Shown: positions 1-9,225, numbered from the stretch's first letter. The stretch is 30,048 nt of DNA from Anaerolineae bacterium (GCA_016929795.1 JAFGIA010000097.1:1-30048), one strand, 5' to 3'. The notes: a model not told the origin generated them from the letters alone. Translations and numbers: made by a program.

Positions 1-672
1 CAGGCCGCGGGCGATTGGCACCGCCAGGCCCACTCGGCGGCCCGCGAGACAAGCCATTGCCGTGTCGAAGCGATCAGCCTGGACACACTGGGCCTGATCT
101 ACTACGCCTCAGGTGAGCTCGATGAGGCCCTGCCCTGTGCCCAACAGGCGCTCCACATCCAACGTGAGGTGGGCGATCGCCGCGGGGAGGCCTATACACT
201 GAGCCACCTGGGGCTGATCAACGCCGGGTTGGGACAGCCACAAGCGGCCGGGGATGCTTTCGAGGCGGCACTGGCTATCCGGCGCGAGCTGGGACAGGAG
301 GCGGTCACCCTGGACGACCTGGCCGGCCTGGCGCGGCTCGCCCTGGCGGAGGGCGATCTGGAGCGGGCACTCGCTCGCGTTGAGGAGATCCTTACCTGGA
401 TCGAGGGGCATCGCCCGGACGGGATCGAGTTTCCCGCCCTGGTGTATCTCACCTGCTACCGGGTGCTGCGGGCCACCGCCGGCGACGACTCCCGCCGAAT
501 CGATCGGGCCTGCCGTGTCCTGACGGATGGTTACAACCTGATTCAGGGGCGTGCGGCTGGCATCCAGGACGAGGGGCAGCGGCGGCGTTTCCTGGAGGAT
601 GTACGCGACAACCGCGAGCTGCTGGCCGCATGGAAAGATCTGGCGGGCCACGGTCCAGGCGTCACAGGCTAG
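1..672 (+). CDS. TPR-repeat protein, C-terminal fragment (5' end outside window)
   Basis: The frame is open from the first base and ends with TAG at 670-672, giving 223 codons. The translation shows tetratricopeptide-type helical pairs: an AISLDTLGLIYYASGELDEAL segment split by short turns, then YTLSHLGLINAGLGQPQAA and a weaker third copy (LARLALAEGDLERALARVEE). These match the TPR pattern of small residues with G-x-x-x-A-A turns. Such C-terminal TPR arrays are usual at the end of large signalling or regulatory ATPases and SARP/LuxR-type regulators in Chloroflexota, where they mediate protein contacts. The N-terminal effector domain is not visible, so the molecular role cannot be assigned. 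The ATG at 169 is internal and is unlikely to be the start, because the TPR pattern continues upstream of it. The gene is convergent with the minus-strand repeat protein. Confidence 0.8.
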   Translation, partial: QAAGDWHRQAHSAARETSHCRVEAISLDTLGLIYYASGELDEALPCAQQALHIQREVGDRRGEAYTLSHLGLINAGLGQPQAAGDAFEAALAIRRELGQEAVTLDDLAGLARLALAEGDLERALARVEEILTWIEGHRPDGIEFPALVYLTCYRVLRATAGDDSRRIDRACRVLTDGYNLIQGRAAGIQDEGQRRRFLEDVRDNRELLAAWKDLAGHGPGVTG

Positions 673-686
673 GACAGCGGGGATAT

Positions 687-756
687 GGAGGCCCGGGCTT
701 GCCCGGGGACAGTTCGCACTCCGAACAGACCTTCCCCCGACCAAGCTCGGGCCTCC
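687..756. terminator. Convergent-gene inverted repeat, possible bidirectional terminator
   Basis: GGAGGCCCGGGCTT at 687-700 is complementary, apart from one wobble position, to AAGCTCGGGCCTCC at 743-756. A nested CCCGGG...CCCGGG hairpin lies at 692-707. The pair sits in the 104-base gap between two converging genes, where a bidirectional transcription barrier would be expected. There is no clean T-tract on either side, so intrinsic termination is only a possibility. Confidence 0.4.
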
Positions 757-776
757 GCAGTCTGCGACCGGCCCGC

Positions 777-3700
777 CTATTTATAGATCACGGGCAGGTA
801 GGCGCGGTTCGCGCCTGGCGCCAGGTCCAGGCGCCATGCCTGGTGATCGCGCCAGGGCACTGACCCGGCCATCGACTGCCTGTCCACAGTGAAACGCACG
901 GGCCGGCCCGCGGCGCCACAGCCGGCTGTGGCGCCGCCATCGTCGGCCACTACCTGCACGGCGTAGGCGATCCGCCCGTCGGCCAGCACGACGGTCCTGG
1001 CCTCACCGCAGATGTGCTCGCCGATCCAGGCTTGCACGGTCATCCCTGCCGCCGGCACCCAATCGTCCCCCGCCAGCACCTGCCCATAGTAGGTCGCCGG
1101 AGGGCGCGGCACGCTCGTAGTGTCGATCTCAATCCCGGCCACAGACTCGGACGGAGGCGCCAGGCTGAGGGTTACAGCCTGGCTGACCGTAATCCAGTAA
1201 CCATGGCCAAAGCTCAATTCGTGCAGATCGTTCACCAGTGTCTGAAAGGGTGGCGCCACGGTCACGTCGTACATCTTCCACGGATCGCCCACATCCTCGA
1301 CATAGTGCCCATAGACCGTCGTATAGTAGCCCTCTACCGATGCAAATGCCCCGGGCACCAGGCGGCTGTCGAGCAGCGGGTAGCCGAACAGGTTCCAGCC
1401 GGGCCGGAAGGGGGGCAGGTCGATGGTGGACAGCAGGGCGTACAGACCCTGGCCGTACCCGGTATCCGGGTCGTCGGGCATGGGGGCGGCCGCCTGGTTG
1501 TGGGTGGTATCGAGGGTGGTGGGCAGGCGGCGCCAGGTGGCGCCATCGTCGGGCGAGTAATAGACGTAGAGCGCTTTCTCGAACCCGGCAGGCACATTGC
1601 GCTGCAGGTAGTCGAAGGCGATGGCCCGTGGGAAGTGCTCGCCGGCGACAAAACGGTAACCCTGGCCGACGGGCATCAGCCACGATGCCAGGCCCGGCAG
1701 GTTGTACACGGTCTGCAACGAGACGGTGCCCGTGTCGGAAAAGATGTTGGTGATGTTCCAGACGGTGACCCCGCCGTCGCCCGAGGCCACCGGTGCTCCC
1801 AGTTGGCGCTGATTGGCTCCCCAGGCACGCGTGTTGGGGCCCAGGCCCGGGGGATCGGGGTTAGGCCCCCACGGCGGGCTGAGGTAGATCCGGCTGAGCG
1901 CCTCGCGTGGCGGATCGCTCGGATCGCTGCCGGGCACCCATACGCGCACCAGCAGGTCAAAGCAGGGCGCGTCGAGGGTGATCGAGGCGACAAAGGTCTG
2001 TGCTGGCGCCGGGCCTGTCCCGGTACTCTGGGCCAGTGCCATAGCTGTCCACGGCGCGGTGACGGGCCCGGTGGCCGTGGGGGCACCATAGGTGGGAAAG
2101 ATCTGGAGGTAGAGCTCGCTCTCGGTCACGGCGAGCGTGGCGGTGACGGCCAGCGTGCGCGACGTGACGGCGGTCACGACGAGGTTGGGCTGCCAGCCAA
2201 CGGCCGGCGCGAGCTTGACGGCGCGGTCGGTGTTGGTCAACGAATCGATGCAGCCGGTGTAGGCGCCCGCGAGTCCATCGTCGTACGGTCCCACGATGCA
2301 CAGGCGGTCGCCCACCTCGGCACCGCGCACCTTGATCCTGTCGCCGTCGGCCACGGTCGAGCCGAGGGGTATGACGGCGTCATCCTCCAGGCCAGGCGTG
2401 CTGCGTGTTTTGAACAGGAAGCCGTGGGCGCCGGGCACGGAGAGGAGGGCATAGTCTTGGTCGCGGACGTCAAAGAGGAGGGCGGGCAGGACCATGGACG
2501 TACCACTCATCGGCACCTGGACGACACGCGTGACGTCCAGCGGTAAACAGCTCGGGCCCTCAAAAGTAGCGGTGGGCGAGTAGACGGCGTCGTAAAAGAC
2601 CCCGACCGTCTGCCAGTCGGCGCGGCCGGTGGTGCTCATGGCGATCGTGTGATCACAGCCTCGGGCTGGCTCATCCCACAGGTGGCGCGGCAGCAGCTCG
2701 CTGTAGGCGTCGTCGTAGGTGTTGGTCATGAAACTGCCCTTGCAGTCGACGAACGTGGGCGCACCGTTGTCGTCGACGCCGAGATAGTTGTCGGGGAGGT
2801 AGAGCAGGTAGTGGGCGAGCTCGTGGGCCAGGGCGCGCCCCCATTCGGTGTCGAGCTCGGCCAGGCTCTGGCCAAAGGGGTCCCAGTTCGGGCCCATGCG
2901 CACCTGGCCAGGGCCGTAGGCGTTGGTGATGGTGATGCCGCGGACCCGGTCGGGGGTCAGGTCGGTTGCGACGCCGCCCATGCTGGCCCTGGGGCGGATG
3001 CCGTTTTGGGCATACATGACCACGTCGGCGCCCAGCCACTTCTCCCTCTCCTGGTAGACGCGCACGGTGCCGATGGCCGCCTGCCCGTCGGTGACGTCGT
3101 AGAAGAGGGCCGAGGCGCGCTGCACGGCCAGATCGAGGTCCTCGAGAAAGGTGCCGTCGTTGCGCGCGTCCCACTCGAGCGACAGGTCGAGGTTGAAGAG
3201 GTAGAGCGGGTGTTCGGCCGACACGGTCAACGTCTGCACGCCGAGGGCGGTGACGGGATGAGCATCAAGGCCCGTGGGGCTGGGGGCGGCACTGGTGGAG
3301 TACAGCGTGTAGGTTTCGGTGTGGCTGATCGGGACCAGGGCTGCCAGTTGGTCCCCCACGCCGATCTCCCCGTAGCCGAGCAGGTAGCCGGCCGGGTTGG
3401 TGCGGAAGGGCCGGCCCTTGCTATCCTGGTACGGCTCGAACAGGCCGGTCGGGTTGTTCGCTCGGTGGTAGACTATCGCGTCAGGCACTGGCTCCCCATT
3501 CTCATCCACTACCCGCACCTGCGAGCCTCGCACGCGGAAGGGCAGTGTGCGTGCGGTGCGGAACAAATATTGGTACGGCCCGGGCCCGTCGAACCCCTGG
3601 TACACGTCGAGGCGAAAGACGACGCTGTCGCTGGCGCCAAAGAAATCGCTGTTGTAGATATCCCAGGTGTAGGTGTGAGTTGTACCGGTAGGAGAAGCGA

Positions 3701-6700
3701 CCAGGTCCGTCGTGATGGTGCCGCTGGCAGCTATGGCCGGGTGCCACCTGCTGCCGCCGTCGAGTGAGTAGAAGGCCTCTACCAGGCGGGCCGGATCGCC
3801 CTCGGCGTCAAAAAGGGTGTAGGTGATAGGCAGGATGGGACCCTCTAGCACGGTGGCCGAGGCGAAGAAGGGAGCGGTGGCTCCGCCTGGTGTGTCAATG
3901 TGCGCCCACGACGGTGAATCTACACTGACAAGTATGTCCTGAGAATGGTTCTCGTACACCAGGTTCTCACCATCGACGTAGCCCTTCACGTATCGCGGCT
4001 CGTTTCCGACGGCCAGATCGAGGTCTCCGTCGCCGTCCCAGTCTGCCCACGCCAGGCTGGAGGTCTCGCGGATCTCGGCCGAAGTCCAGATCAGCGACAG
4101 GCTGCCTCCCTCATTCTCGTACACCTGATTGTGTGCAGCCAAGTCCCATCCACCCGAGTTCCCCACGGTCAGGTCGAGATCGCCGTCACCGTCCCAATCA
4201 GCCCACGCCACAGCGGTGGTGCCGTCCGTCTCGGGTGACGACCAGGCCAGTGACAGCGTGCCACTCAAGTTCTCATACACCTGGTTGAATCCACCAGCAT
4301 TCCCTACCGCCAGATCGAGGTCGCCATCGTTATCCCAGTCTCCCCAGGCTACGCTGGCAGTCACGTCCGTCACCGGCGAAGTCCAGGCGGGCGACGAGCG
4401 CAGGAAGCCTCCCGCGTTCTCGTACACGAGGTTCGGTGTGCCTCGGTTACCCACGGCCAGGTCGAGGTCGCCGTCATTGTCCCAATCCCCCCACGCCACG
4501 GTGGAACCGCCGTCCCCGCCGTCCCAACCAAAGCCGTTGGCGGGGTCGAGCCGGAGGGTTCGCTGTACTTGATCGTACTCGTACACTCGTGCATCTGCAG
4601 CCAGATCGAGGTCGCCGTCGCCATCCCAATCCCCCCACGCCACGCTACTGGTACTATCGGTCGTGAGCGCGGACCAGGCCTGCAACAGCTCACCCTCTGT
4701 GTTCTCGTACAAGCGGGTGGAAGCGCAACCTGGATAGAAACACGTATTCCCCATCGCCAGGTCAAGGTCCCCATCTCCATCCCAGTCGCCCCACGCTACG
4801 CTGTTCGTGCTCTCCGAGATGGTCGCGGACCAGCCGAGTGAAAGGATGCCGCCCGAGTTCTCGTACACGCGGTTGAGACCTTCCATGCCATCGCCATCGT
4901 TCCCTACCGCCAGATCGAGATCCCCATCGCCGTCCCAGTCGTCCCACGCCACGCAGGTGGTGGCATCCAACTGATCTGAAGACCAGGCCAATGACAGGCT
5001 CCCGCCGTCGTTGGCGTACACGAGGTTGGGTTGACCGTCATTGCCGACGACCAGGTCGAGATCGCCTTCGCCATCCCAGTCACTCCATGCAACGCTTGTG
5101 GTGCTGTCGGTAATGGTCGATGTCCAGACGGGCGATAAGCCCAAGCCGGCTCCCGAGTTCTCATACACCTGGTTGGGCGAGTTGAGGTTACCCACGGCCA
5201 GGTCGAGATCGCTGTCGTTGTCCCAATCGCCCCAGGCGAGGCTAGTGGTGGTGTTGGTCACCGTCGAAACCCAGGCGGGCGTTGAGTCCAGGTTACCTCC
5301 CAGGTTCTCGTACACCAGGTTGGGCGAGCCAAAGTTGCCCACGGCCAGGTCGGGGTCACCGTCGCCGTCCCAATCGCCCCAAGCCACGGTGTTGGTGGGA
5401 TCAGTGATGGTCGAGGTCCAATCGGGAAACACTGACAGCATTCCCCCCACGTTCTCGTACACCATCTCCTGACCACCCACGTATTCCCCCTGACTAGCAT
5501 CCCACTGGGGTTCAGTTCCGACGGCGAGGTCGGAATCGCCATCGCCATCCCAGTCCCCCCACGCCACGCTGGTGCTACGGACGCCGGTAACGGGAGGATA
5601 CCAGGCGAGATACAAACCGCGCTCCCCCCCGTACCCCTCTAGGTTCACGTACACCTGTACGGGCTGGCAGTTGGTATCAACAAGGTCGCACGCGTTTCCA
5701 ACAGCCAGGTCGATTTCACCCCATCCATCAAAATCTCCCCAGGCCACACTGGTAGTGGGGTACAACTCGGTGGAGGACCAGGCCAGTGATAGCGTGCCCC
5801 CCACGTTCTCGTACACGCGGTTGGGTTGCTCACTGTGATGACCGCCGTTTCCAGTGGCCAGATCAGGGTCCCCGTCGCCATCCCAATCCGCCCAGGACAC
5901 GCTGGCTGTGTGCTCCGTAATTGTCGCAGACCAGCCGAGTGATAAGGTGCCGCCCGGGTTCTCGTACACCCGGCTCAGCGCCGGAGTGCCATTGCCATCG
6001 TTCCCGGCCGCCAGATCGAGATCCCCGTCACCGTCCCAGTCGCCCCAGGCCACACTGGTGGTTCCATCCGCCGGATTCGAGGTCCAGTCCAACGACAGGC
6101 TGCCTCCCTCGTTCTCGTATACCCGGTTGGGTGCACTGTCATTGCCCGCGACCAGGTCGAGGTCGCCATCGCGATCCCAGTCGCCCCACGCCACACTAGT
6201 CGTCCATTCCACCTCGTCCGAAGTCCAGGCCAGAACGAGGTCGCCTCCCGTGTTCTCGTAGACCCGATTCTCACCATCAACATACTTTTGCTGCTGGCTA
6301 TCGAATCGAGGCTCGTTCCCGACCGCGAGATCGAGATCTCCGTCGCTATCCCAATCGCCCCACACCACGCTGTAGGTCTCATCCGTCTCGGCCGACATCC
6401 AGACCGGCGACAGGCTACTCCCCAGGTTCTCGTATACCCGGTTGTGGTCACCGGTTACGCCGCCGTTCCCCACGGCCAAGTCGAGGTCGCCGTCGCCATT
6501 CCAGTCCCCCCACGCTACGCTCTGGGTCGCGTCCGTCTCGGCCGAATTCCAGGCCGGCACCAGGCGACTTGAATCGGGTACCCCTGGAATCTCCTTGCTA
6601 TCGTTTCGATACACCAGGTTGGACTGACCGAGGTTGCCGACAGCCAGGTCGAGGTCCCCGTCGTCGTCCCAGTCGCCCCACGCCACGCTGGCGGTAGTGT

Positions 6701-7364
6701 CGGTTGCGACCGATGACCAGGCCAGCGACAGAGTGCCCCCCTCATTCTCGTACACCCGGTCGAACTGAGGTTGGGGTCTTGCCGGTCCCCTGTTCCCCAC
6801 GGCTAGGTCGAGGTCGCCATCACCATCCCAGTCTCCCCAGGCCACACTGCCGGTCCATTCCATCTCAGTCGACGACCAGGCTAGCGACAGGCTGCCTCCT
6901 ACATTCTCGTACACCCGGTTGGGCTCATCGTTATAGTGCCAACCATTCCCGACAGCTAGGTCGAGGTCGCCATCACCATCCCAATCACCCCATGCCAGGC
7001 TATTGGTCTGGTCTCTCTCGGCCGCGGACCAGGCGAGCGACAGGGTGCCCCCTACATTCTCGTACACCCGGTTCGGTCGCCCAACGCCCCAACCAGCATT
7101 GCCCACAGCCAGGTCGAGGTCGCCGTCGCGGTCCCAGTCACCCCAAGCCACACACGTCGTCTCATCCGTTTCTGTTGAGGACCAGCCCGGGGACAGGTCC
7201 CCCCCGGGCCAGGCATACGCCGGCTCGGGTGCGGCATGCTGCAAGAAGAACCAGCCGATCGCGCCGCACAGCAAGAGCGACGCGGCCAGTGCGACCTTCC
7301 CAGGCCGCCGCCCGATCGAGCCGGGCAAAATCGGGGCGAAACGCTGCACCAAACGGCGGTTCAT
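777..7364 (-). CDS. Giant exported FG-GAP/VCBS-repeat protein with HEXXH metallopeptidase-like motif
   Basis: This 2195-residue protein starts at the ATG at 7364, preceded by a perfect AGGAGG (7375-7370). An upstream in-frame start at 7469 would add 35 residues but would sit in front of that ribosome site. Residues 1-52 are a long signal or anchor segment (basic start, hydrophobic stretch ALAASLLLCGAIGWFFL, AYA site). Residues about 60-1143 hold 21 repeats with the core AWGDWDGDGDLDLAVGN and the follow-on NRVYEN-GG-LSLAWSS. The DxDGDxDxD loops are the calcium-binding signature of FG-GAP/VCBS propeller blades. A mixed beta region follows, then HELAH at residues 1514-1518, a zinc-metallopeptidase-type motif. 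The chain ends with YLPVIYK. The role is presumably extracellular, either adhesive or degradative. The substrate is unknown, and the repeats alone do not prove protease activity. Confidence 0.85.
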   Translation of the reverse strand: MNRRLVQRFAPILPGSIGRRPGKVALAASLLLCGAIGWFFLQHAAPEPAYAWPGGDLSPGWSSTETDETTCVAWGDWDRDGDLDLAVGNAGWGVGRPNRVYENVGGTLSLAWSAAERDQTNSLAWGDWDGDGDLDLAVGNGWHYNDEPNRVYENVGGSLSLAWSSTEMEWTGSVAWGDWDGDGDLDLAVGNRGPARPQPQFDRVYENEGGTLSLAWSSVATDTTASVAWGDWDDDGDLDLAVGNLGQSNLVYRNDSKEIPGVPDSSRLVPAWNSAETDATQSVAWGDWNGDGDLDLAVGNGGVTGDHNRVYENLGSSLSPVWMSAETDETYSVVWGDWDSDGDLDLAVGNEPRFDSQQQKYVDGENRVYENTGGDLVLAWTSDEVEWTTSVAWGDWDRDGDLDLVAGNDSAPNRVYENEGGSLSLDWTSNPADGTTSVAWGDWDGDGDLDLAAGNDGNGTPALSRVYENPGGTLSLGWSATITEHTASVSWADWDGDGDPDLATGNGGHHSEQPNRVYENVGGTLSLAWSSTELYPTTSVAWGDFDGWGEIDLAVGNACDLVDTNCQPVQVYVNLEGYGGERGLYLAWYPPVTGVRSTSVAWGDWDGDGDSDLAVGTEPQWDASQGEYVGGQEMVYENVGGMLSVFPDWTSTITDPTNTVAWGDWDGDGDPDLAVGNFGSPNLVYENLGGNLDSTPAWVSTVTNTTTSLAWGDWDNDSDLDLAVGNLNSPNQVYENSGAGLGLSPVWTSTITDSTTSVAWSDWDGEGDLDLVVGNDGQPNLVYANDGGSLSLAWSSDQLDATTCVAWDDWDGDGDLDLAVGNDGDGMEGLNRVYENSGGILSLGWSATISESTNSVAWGDWDGDGDLDLAMGNTCFYPGCASTRLYENTEGELLQAWSALTTDSTSSVAWGDWDGDGDLDLAADARVYEYDQVQRTLRLDPANGFGWDGGDGGSTVAWGDWDNDGDLDLAVGNRGTPNLVYENAGGFLRSSPAWTSPVTDVTASVAWGDWDNDGDLDLAVGNAGGFNQVYENLSGTLSLAWSSPETDGTTAVAWADWDGDGDLDLTVGNSGGWDLAAHNQVYENEGGSLSLIWTSAEIRETSSLAWADWDGDGDLDLAVGNEPRYVKGYVDGENLVYENHSQDILVSVDSPSWAHIDTPGGATAPFFASATVLEGPILPITYTLFDAEGDPARLVEAFYSLDGGSRWHPAIAASGTITTDLVASPTGTTHTYTWDIYNSDFFGASDSVVFRLDVYQGFDGPGPYQYLFRTARTLPFRVRGSQVRVVDENGEPVPDAIVYHRANNPTGLFEPYQDSKGRPFRTNPAGYLLGYGEIGVGDQLAALVPISHTETYTLYSTSAAPSPTGLDAHPVTALGVQTLTVSAEHPLYLFNLDLSLEWDARNDGTFLEDLDLAVQRASALFYDVTDGQAAIGTVRVYQEREKWLGADVVMYAQNGIRPRASMGGVATDLTPDRVRGITITNAYGPGQVRMGPNWDPFGQSLAELDTEWGRALAHELAHYLLYLPDNYLGVDDNGAPTFVDCKGSFMTNTYDDAYSELLPRHLWDEPARGCDHTIAMSTTGRADWQTVGVFYDAVYSPTATFEGPSCLPLDVTRVVQVPMSGTSMVLPALLFDVRDQDYALLSVPGAHGFLFKTRSTPGLEDDAVIPLGSTVADGDRIKVRGAEVGDRLCIVGPYDDGLAGAYTGCIDSLTNTDRAVKLAPAVGWQPNLVVTAVTSRTLAVTATLAVTESELYLQIFPTYGAPTATGPVTAPWTAMALAQSTGTGPAPAQTFVASITLDAPCFDLLVRVWVPGSDPSDPPREALSRIYLSPPWGPNPDPPGLGPNTRAWGANQRQLGAPVASGDGGVTVWNITNIFSDTGTVSLQTVYNLPGLASWLMPVGQGYRFVAGEHFPRAIAFDYLQRNVPAGFEKALYVYYSPDDGATWRRLPTTLDTTHNQAAAPMPDDPDTGYGQGLYALLSTIDLPPFRPGWNLFGYPLLDSRLVPGAFASVEGYYTTVYGHYVEDVGDPWKMYDVTVAPPFQTLVNDLHELSFGHGYWITVSQAVTLSLAPPSESVAGIEIDTTSVPRPPATYYGQVLAGDDWVPAAGMTVQAWIGEHICGEARTVVLADGRIAYAVQVVADDGGATAGCGAAGRPVRFTVDRQSMAGSVPWRDHQAWRLDLAPGANRAYLPVIYK
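3936..7162 (-). repeat. 21 imperfect tandem coding repeats of about 140-180 bp
   Basis: Within the minus-strand gene the unit encoding (T-x-S)VAWGDWDGDGDLDLAVGN plus a variable loop and VYENxGG recurs 21 times. The core of about 50 bases is highly conserved, while the loop between GN and VYEN varies from about 5 to 20 residues. Copies 10, 16 and 17 are the most diverged: copy 10 has DFDGWGEIDLA, copy 16 has an atypical TRLYEN follow-on, and copy 17 lacks the VGN loop. The regular spacing is protein-driven, and the reading frame stays open throughout. Confidence 0.9.
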
Positions 7365-7565
7365 CTTTTCCTCCTGTCGTGGACATGTGCTCACAGACGC
7401 TGTGGGCGTGTACCCTGGGCACCGGGAAAATGTTGGGTCGATCCCCCCTTGAGAACGAGGAACCGACAAGGTGTGAATGAGCGAGCCGGCGAGTCAGCGG
7501 CCGGCGATGGGTTTGACAGTGTGAGTAATGGTCCAGCACGCGCCGACATGCAAGCCGGCAGGGAT

Positions 7566-7594
7566 ATTATAACACCGGGGTTAAGAGGTGTCAA
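7566..7594 (-). promoter_or_regulatory. Consensus sigma70-type promoter for the FG-GAP gene
   Basis: Read on the minus strand, TTGACA (7594-7589) and TATAAT (7571-7566) are separated by 17 bases, an exact consensus in both boxes. Transcription would begin near 7559, giving an untranslated leader of about 195 bases before the ATG at 7364. No recognisable riboswitch was seen in that leader. Confidence 0.8.
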
Positions 7595-7609
7595 TAGTTT
7601 TCCCAACTT

Positions 7610-7642
7610 GGGGGACGCCGCCCCCCCCCACTGCCGGTGGGG
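7610..7642. promoter_or_regulatory. G/C-tract and hairpin between divergent promoters
   Basis: A run of five G (7610-7614) is followed by nine C (7621-7629) and by a perfect six-pair hairpin, CCCCAC (7626-7631) with GTGGGG (7637-7642) around loop TGCCG. It lies midway between the two divergent -35 boxes, so it could be an operator or a slippage-prone tract. No regulator can be named from the sequence. Confidence 0.35.
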
Positions 7643-7663
7643 TCAAAAACAGCGACGTGGCTG

Positions 7664-7692
7664 TTGACTAGCACACAGAATTGTGGTAAGAT
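7664..7692 (+). promoter_or_regulatory. Sigma70-type promoter of the radical SAM operon
   Basis: TTGACT (7664-7669) and TAAGAT (7687-7692) have a 17-base spacer and match the consensus well. Transcription would start near 7699, about 48 bases before the GTG of the first radical SAM gene. No other good promoter was seen before 17009, so it may drive all eight genes. Confidence 0.7.
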
Positions 7693-7746
7693 GGTGTCAT
7701 CGACGCGCTCGCTTATGCCGGTCAGGGTGACAGCTAGAAACGGATC

Positions 7747-9117
7747 GTGCCGCTGGATAACATCTTTGTCTTGCCAGTCCTGGATCAATACTTGTTGTAC
7801 GCACCGCTCCAGGGGCTCGCCGTTCTCCTGAATGCAGCGGCGGTTCGTTTCGTGTCGAATTGTTTGCTCACCGGTAGCGGAGAGGCACCAGGGAGGGTGG
7901 GTGAGGTAGTAGCCGAGTTGTCGTCCGGCCGCGGCTCACCACCGCAGCCGCGGCAGGGACCGCTCAGGCCTGCATACCTCGGCCTCCTTCCGACGCGTGG
8001 CTGCAACCTGGCGTGCCGTTACTGTGGGTTTGTACCGCGTGAGCGCCGAACACAGGTCATGGACCTGGAATTGGCACGGGATGCCATAGATTGGTATCTC
8101 GACCTGGTGCGTGAGAGGGGGGAGCGAACGGCAGAGATCCACTTCTTTGGCGGTGAGCCTTTTCATGCGCCCCAGGTGGTCGAGTTCTGTGTTCAATATG
8201 CCCGCACCAGGGCACTCGACGTGGGGATTGGGGTGCGCTTTGAGGTGGCGACGAATGGTGTGTTTGATCAGAGCCGGGCACGATGGCTGGCAGAGACGTT
8301 CGACGATGTCATCGTATCGCTCGATGGGCCGGCCGAGATCCAGAACCACTACCGCCCGGGCCGCGGTGGGCAGGAAACGTATGAATCCGTTGTGCGCACG
8401 GCGGAGATCGTGTCAGATGGGCCGGCAGCGCTCGCCTTGCGGGTATGTGTGACGGCCGATACGGTGGCTCGCATGCCCGAGATTGCGGCCTGGCTGTGCG
8501 AGGCATTCCGACCTGCGGCGGTCTGCTTCGAGCCTGTCCGGCCTGTGCCGGGGACTCACTCGCTGGCACCACCGGATCCCTGGTGCTTTGCGCGTCGGTT
8601 CGTCCAGGCCGCGGCGATCCTCGAAGCGTCTGAGGTCAAGCCGGTGTACGCGACCGCCGACATCGGCACCAGGCGGGTGAGCTTTTGCCCCGTCGGCTCT
8701 GACGTGGTGATCGTCTCACCCGGTGGCACGCTCAGCACCTGCTACCTGCTGCGTGACGAGTGGGAGGCGCGCGGTCTTGACCTGGAAATCGGCTACATGA
8801 AGGGGGGCACAGCGCACGTGGATGGCGACAGGCTTGCCACGACGCGGGCATTGAATGTCTGGAACAAACCTGCCTGCCGCACATGTTTTTGCCAGTGGCA
8901 TTGCGCCGGGGGGTGTCACGTATACAATGAGCTGCCACGCCGGCCTGGCGATTACGGCCGGCTCTGTGTGCAAACAAGAGCCATCGCTTTGCGCAATATC
9001 CTGACTACCATGGAAGAGTGCGAGTGCGCGGCTGCGCTCTTTGACAGTCAGAGCGCGCTCATGGCCGCAGTCAGCCAGCACTCCGACGCCATCTCGGATG
9101 CCAGGTGGTCAGGATGA
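7747..9117 (+). CDS. Radical SAM/SPASM peptide-modifying enzyme 1
   Basis: This 456-residue protein has the radical SAM cluster motif CNLACRYC (Cys86, Cys90, Cys93), an FFGGEP SAM-binding segment, ATNG and VSLDGP barrel strands. Its C-terminal SPASM domain is complete: FC...GGTLSTC, then CRTCFCQWHCAGGC (Cys377, 380, 386 and 390, with an extra Cys382), then a last Cys at 407. SPASM enzymes use two auxiliary 4Fe-4S clusters and typically modify ribosomal peptides, making thioether, C-C or epimerised products. The N-terminal part, YLLYAPLQGLAVLLNAA, is shared with enzyme 2 of the operon and fits the GTG start at 7747, although the ribosome site is weak. It is first in the operon, directly behind the promoter. 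The substrate is inferred to be the Cys-rich lipoprotein tail. A role as anaerobic sulfatase maturase is less likely because no sulfatase is nearby. Confidence 0.88.
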   Translation: MPLDNIFVLPVLDQYLLYAPLQGLAVLLNAAAVRFVSNCLLTGSGEAPGRVGEVVAELSSGRGSPPQPRQGPLRPAYLGLLPTRGCNLACRYCGFVPRERRTQVMDLELARDAIDWYLDLVRERGERTAEIHFFGGEPFHAPQVVEFCVQYARTRALDVGIGVRFEVATNGVFDQSRARWLAETFDDVIVSLDGPAEIQNHYRPGRGGQETYESVVRTAEIVSDGPAALALRVCVTADTVARMPEIAAWLCEAFRPAAVCFEPVRPVPGTHSLAPPDPWCFARRFVQAAAILEASEVKPVYATADIGTRRVSFCPVGSDVVIVSPGGTLSTCYLLRDEWEARGLDLEIGYMKGGTAHVDGDRLATTRALNVWNKPACRTCFCQWHCAGGCHVYNELPRRPGDYGRLCVQTRAIALRNILTTMEECECAAALFDSQSALMAAVSQHSDAISDARWSG

Positions 9118-9225
9118 CATGGATATTTGAGCCGTGGCCGGGTGCGGGGATGGTACAGCGCGAAGGAGATGGGGTGTGGCAAACCTGAGCGGTTGGCAGC
9201 CAACCTTGCTGAGAAGGGTGAGCCT

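Noticed and set aside
1014..2546. A 510-codon plus-strand open frame opposite the FG-GAP gene
   Set aside because: It is antisense to the repeat protein, has no domain or ribosome site, and its Arg/His/Gly-rich content is typical of a shadow frame in GC-rich DNA.
3936..7162. Regular repeats suggestive of a CRISPR-like array
   Set aside because: The units are about 140-180 bases, imperfect and in frame throughout, encoding calcium-binding blades. No cas genes are present.
7365..7469. 35-residue upstream extension of the FG-GAP protein
   Set aside because: The extension reads through the perfect AGGAGG site and would hide the signal sequence behind a non-signal-like N-terminus.
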